This document shows positions 4,893 through 6,563 of a stretch of DNA of 6,563 nt, one piece after another. The DNA is from Candidatus Kuenenia stuttgartensis. Its GTDB lineage: Bacteria > Planctomycetota > Planctomycetia > Pirellulales > UBA1268. Position 1 is the stretch's first letter. Each line of letters starts with the position of its first letter. A program made the translations under genes and the position numbers. The stretch covers positions 1 through 6,563 of the forward strand of contig CAMCPF010000179.1 of assembly GCA_945876515.1 (NCBI GenBank), given 5' to 3'. Below the pieces are notes generated by a model, which was not told the origin of the DNA, searched no databases, and saw nothing but the letters and a program-made list of their open reading frames with translations.

Positions 4893-6166
4893 GCCCCGGC
4901 CCCGCTGGCCGCCTCGTCGCCCAGATAGAGCGGCCGCATGTGCCGCTCGAACAGGTTCTCCGTCACCTGCCGGGCCACGATCTCCCGGTTGGCCACGAGC
5001 AGGTCGGTGTAGCGAGTGCCCTGCTTGGCGGCGAGCTTGAAGGCCACATGGAGCAGCTGACGGACATGGGGATTGAACTCGGGGTTCGCGGGCACGTGCC
5101 GCATCGCTGCAGCCAGCCGCGGCCCGCTCCAGCCGTTCACAGCGGCAGCCGTCGGCAGTTGCGACCGGTCGATGTCGATCACGCTGGCGTAGGGACCCGA
5201 AAGGGCATCGATCTGCGCGAGCGACGCGGCGTAGATCTCCCGCGCGAGCTCCAGCCCGTCGCCCCCCGCTTCGGCCAGGCCGATCAGTTCCTCGAGCCAG
5301 GTCGTGCCCGCGGTCTTGATGTGGAAGCCCGCGCCGGTGCGGGCCGCGGCCGCGCGGATGAGCGGATAGAGCGAGAACTTGTCGGAGCCGGAGTGGACGG
5401 AGAGCTTGAGCGTGGCGGGCAGGCCATACTCCCGTGCCGCGTGCGCCAGCACGGCGATGTCGTCGGAAAACTCCCGGGCGAACTGGCCGAGGTCGCCGAC
5501 GTAGTCCACCCCCTTGTTGAACCGGCCGGTGAACTTGGGCGCGATCGTGTCCACCGGGATCCGCTCGTTGGCCAGCATCGCGAGGATCACGAGCAGCTCC
5601 GGCGGCGTCTGGGGCGAGTCGGTCTCGTCCATGCTGACCTCGGTCACGAAGCCGCTCTTGCGGGCGGCGATGTGGCGGTGGACGCGGCCGGCCTCCTGGC
5701 AGGCGGCGAGGTATTTGCCCGCGATCGCCCGGACGGCGTCGGCCGAGAGGGGCACGGGGCCGTCGATGCCCACGACCTCGACCGGGCGGGTGAGTTCGGC
5801 ATGGGTGCGGACGAACGCGTCAACGTCGGCTGCTGCCGCTGGCTTGCCGATCGCGTCGGCGACGTCGATCGTGAAGAAGTCGCTCGGCTCGAGGAATCGG
5901 TCCACGGTGGCCAGGCCGATGTGGTCGGCATCCACGAACCAGGGGTGCCGCCAGCCCCGCTCGGCCACGGCCGCCGCGGCCGCGGCCCGCACGCTCACCG
6001 GCTCGCTGCCGATGAAGGAGTGCTCGCGGTTCGACTTGTTCCAGACCGGCGCCGCCACCACGCCCTTGGCCGCGAGTTGCTCGAAGGCGGCCAGCTGGGC
6101 GGCCGCCTCGTGGGCGAAGCGGTCGCCCACGCCGAAGGAAAACCGGGGCAGTGACGGCAGGCTCAT
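4889..6166 (-). CDS. uxaE: Tagaturonate epimerase family protein (UxaE)
   Basis: The 425-residue product carries the signature stretches of UxaE, the tagaturonate/fructuronate epimerase first described in Thermotoga maritima: FGVGDRF at 11-17, VDADHIG at 78-84, FFTIDVADAIGK at 97-108, VSMDETDSPQTP at 177-188, GVDYVGDLGQF at 219-229, LSVHSGSDKFSLYP at 255-268, FHIKTAGTTWLE at 281-292 and HVRQLLHVAF at 367-376. Asp79/Asp81/His82, Asp180/Glu181 and His258 are candidate metal or catalytic residues. The enzyme interconverts D-tagaturonate and D-fructuronate, bypassing the reductase/dehydratase branch specific to galacturonate. It is shorter than I remember for the Thermotoga enzyme, beginning almost at the GxGDR motif and so lacking an N-terminal segment of roughly 80-90 residues. 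It is the first gene of the cluster and overlaps the next by 4 nt. GAGGA (6177-6181) lies 10 nt before the ATG. The family match is strong; activity on a deoxy or other keto-sugar acid remains possible. Confidence 0.86.
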   Translation of the reverse strand: MSLPSLPRFSFGVGDRFAHEAAAQLAAFEQLAAKGVVAAPVWNKSNREHSFIGSEPVSVRAAAAAAVAERGWRHPWFVDADHIGLATVDRFLEPSDFFTIDVADAIGKPAAAADVDAFVRTHAELTRPVEVVGIDGPVPLSADAVRAIAGKYLAACQEAGRVHRHIAARKSGFVTEVSMDETDSPQTPPELLVILAMLANERIPVDTIAPKFTGRFNKGVDYVGDLGQFAREFSDDIAVLAHAAREYGLPATLKLSVHSGSDKFSLYPLIRAAAARTGAGFHIKTAGTTWLEELIGLAEAGGDGLELAREIYAASLAQIDALSGPYASVIDIDRSQLPTAAAVNGWSGPRLAAAMRHVPANPEFNPHVRQLLHVAFKLAAKQGTRYTDLLVANREIVARQVTENLFERHMRPLYLGDEAASGAGA

Positions 6167-6172
6167 GCGGCA

Positions 6173-6187
6173 AGGATCCTCGGAGGA
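6173..6187. repeat. Overlapping small palindromes at the uxaE ribosome binding site
   Basis: AGGATCCT (6173-6180) is a perfect palindrome. It overlaps a second symmetric unit, TCCTC-G-GAGGA (6177-6187). The uxaE Shine-Dalgarno sequence on the minus strand (6177-6181) lies within both. This may only reflect a purine-rich ribosome site in a short gap, or it may be an operator in the divergent region. Confidence 0.3.
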
Positions 6188-6210
6188 AGGCTCGGCTGAT
6201 CGACGGGCTT

Positions 6211-6227
6211 GGTATCCTGCCGGAACC
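6211..6227. repeat. Six-bp hairpin in the divergent uxaE/membrane-protein gap
   Basis: GGTATCC (6211-6217) pairs with GGAACC (6222-6227) through six base pairs with a single bulged A, around the loop TGCC. It sits 5 bp before the plus-strand start at 6233, within the 66-bp gap that should hold the promoter of the sugar cluster or part of it. TATCCT (6213-6218) inside it resembles a -10 box for the plus strand but lacks a matching -35. A regulatory role is inferred. Confidence 0.3.
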
Positions 6228-6232
6228 GACCC

Positions 6233-6563
6233 ATGGCCGCAACCGTCCCTCGCCGCGCCGTCACGATCGCCGCGGCCTTCTATTACCCGCTGGCCGTGCT
6301 GCTCGGGATCGTGGTCGTGATCAACGCCAACGAGCGGTCGCTGGCGATGGAGCAGGCGGCCAACCTGCAGACGATCGGCAGCAAGGCGTCGTATGCCGGC
6401 AACACGGTGCTCGAGACGATCACGTTCGGCTGGTACGACGCCGCCTCTCGGACCGACGCCGACTACGACGGCGCGGTGGCGATCGCCGACGCCTGCGGTC
6501 GCAGGGCGGCGCTCGCCGCCTGGGGGCTGGCCGGGATCACCGCCGCCTTCTGCCTGCTCGCGC
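6233..6563 (+). CDS. Unrecognised membrane protein, N-terminal part (cut by window edge)
   Basis: From the ATG at 6233 the frame stays open for 110 codons to the right edge, with the strong G/C preference in third positions seen in the neighbouring genes. An in-frame stop at 6197 limits alternative starts, leaving only a TTG at 6209. The ribosome site is weak (GGAA about 7 nt upstream). The translation starts MAATVPRRAV and has a hydrophobic segment at about residues 11-31 (with YYPLAVLLGIVVVI). A mostly polar stretch of about 60 residues, rich in Asp and Ala at 69-87, follows. A second hydrophobic segment starts near residue 93 and is cut by the window edge. This suggests a multi-pass or two-pass inner-membrane protein with an extracytoplasmic loop. 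I do not recognise the family. It is divergent from uxaE with 66 bp between starts, so shared control is possible, but nothing in the sequence links it to sugar metabolism. Confidence 0.6.
   Translation, partial: MAATVPRRAVTIAAAFYYPLAVLLGIVVVINANERSLAMEQAANLQTIGSKASYAGNTVLETITFGWYDAASRTDADYDGAVAIADACGRRAALAAWGLAGITAAFCLLA

Noticed and set aside
4940..6154. 404-codon plus-strand open frame opposite uxaE
   Set aside because: It mirrors the coding constraint of uxaE; composition is dominated by Gly, Arg, Val and Asp with no motif, while the minus strand carries clear UxaE signatures.
1..6563. CRISPR array, tRNA or rRNA genes
   Set aside because: No regularly spaced direct repeats, no cloverleaf with the conserved T-arm, and no rRNA-like stretches were seen; nearly all of the window is accounted for by protein genes.

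Overview
The window is GC-rich, with strongly GC-biased third codon positions. Its gene set points to a member of the Planctomycetota, probably close to the Pirellulales: a secreted DUF1080 (3-keto-disaccharide hydrolase family) protein, a fuconolactonase-type amidohydrolase, a plant-like L-galactose/L-fucose dehydrogenase and a short UxaE homologue. This assignment is an inference from gene content; no rRNA or other phylogenetic marker is present.

Layout, left to right. (1) The minus-strand start of a DUF2252 gene, cut by the left edge. (2) A divergent gap of 187 bp holding a 12-nt perfect palindrome, an 8-bp hairpin and a plausible sigma-70-type promoter. (3) A plus-strand DUF1080 gene with a signal peptide. 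(4) Converging on it across 30 bp, a five-gene minus-strand cluster covering 6166 to 1023. In transcription order this encodes a tagaturonate epimerase (UxaE family), a TIM-barrel sugar epimerase, an aldo/keto reductase of the L-galactose/L-fucose dehydrogenase type, an amidohydrolase of the L-fucono/galactonolactonase type, and a zinc medium-chain dehydrogenase resembling L-galactonate 5-dehydrogenase (LgoD). The junctions are -4, 8, 216 and 4 nt. The single large gap (2899-3114) holds a nested inverted-repeat element. (5) A 66-bp divergent gap with small palindromes, then the start of an unrecognised membrane protein running off the right edge.

Read together, the cluster encodes a nearly continuous oxidative route: L-galactose (or L-fucose) to the aldonolactone (aldo/keto reductase), to L-galactonate (lactonase), to D-tagaturonate (zinc dehydrogenase), to D-fructuronate (UxaE). 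The product would feed the usual mannonate/KDG branch of hexuronate catabolism, whose genes are not in this window. UxaE is what favours L-galactose over L-fucose as the substrate, because its known substrate is exactly the product of L-galactonate 5-dehydrogenase. The TIM-barrel epimerase has no obvious step in this scheme. The assignments rest on motifs and remembered family sequences; no search was run.
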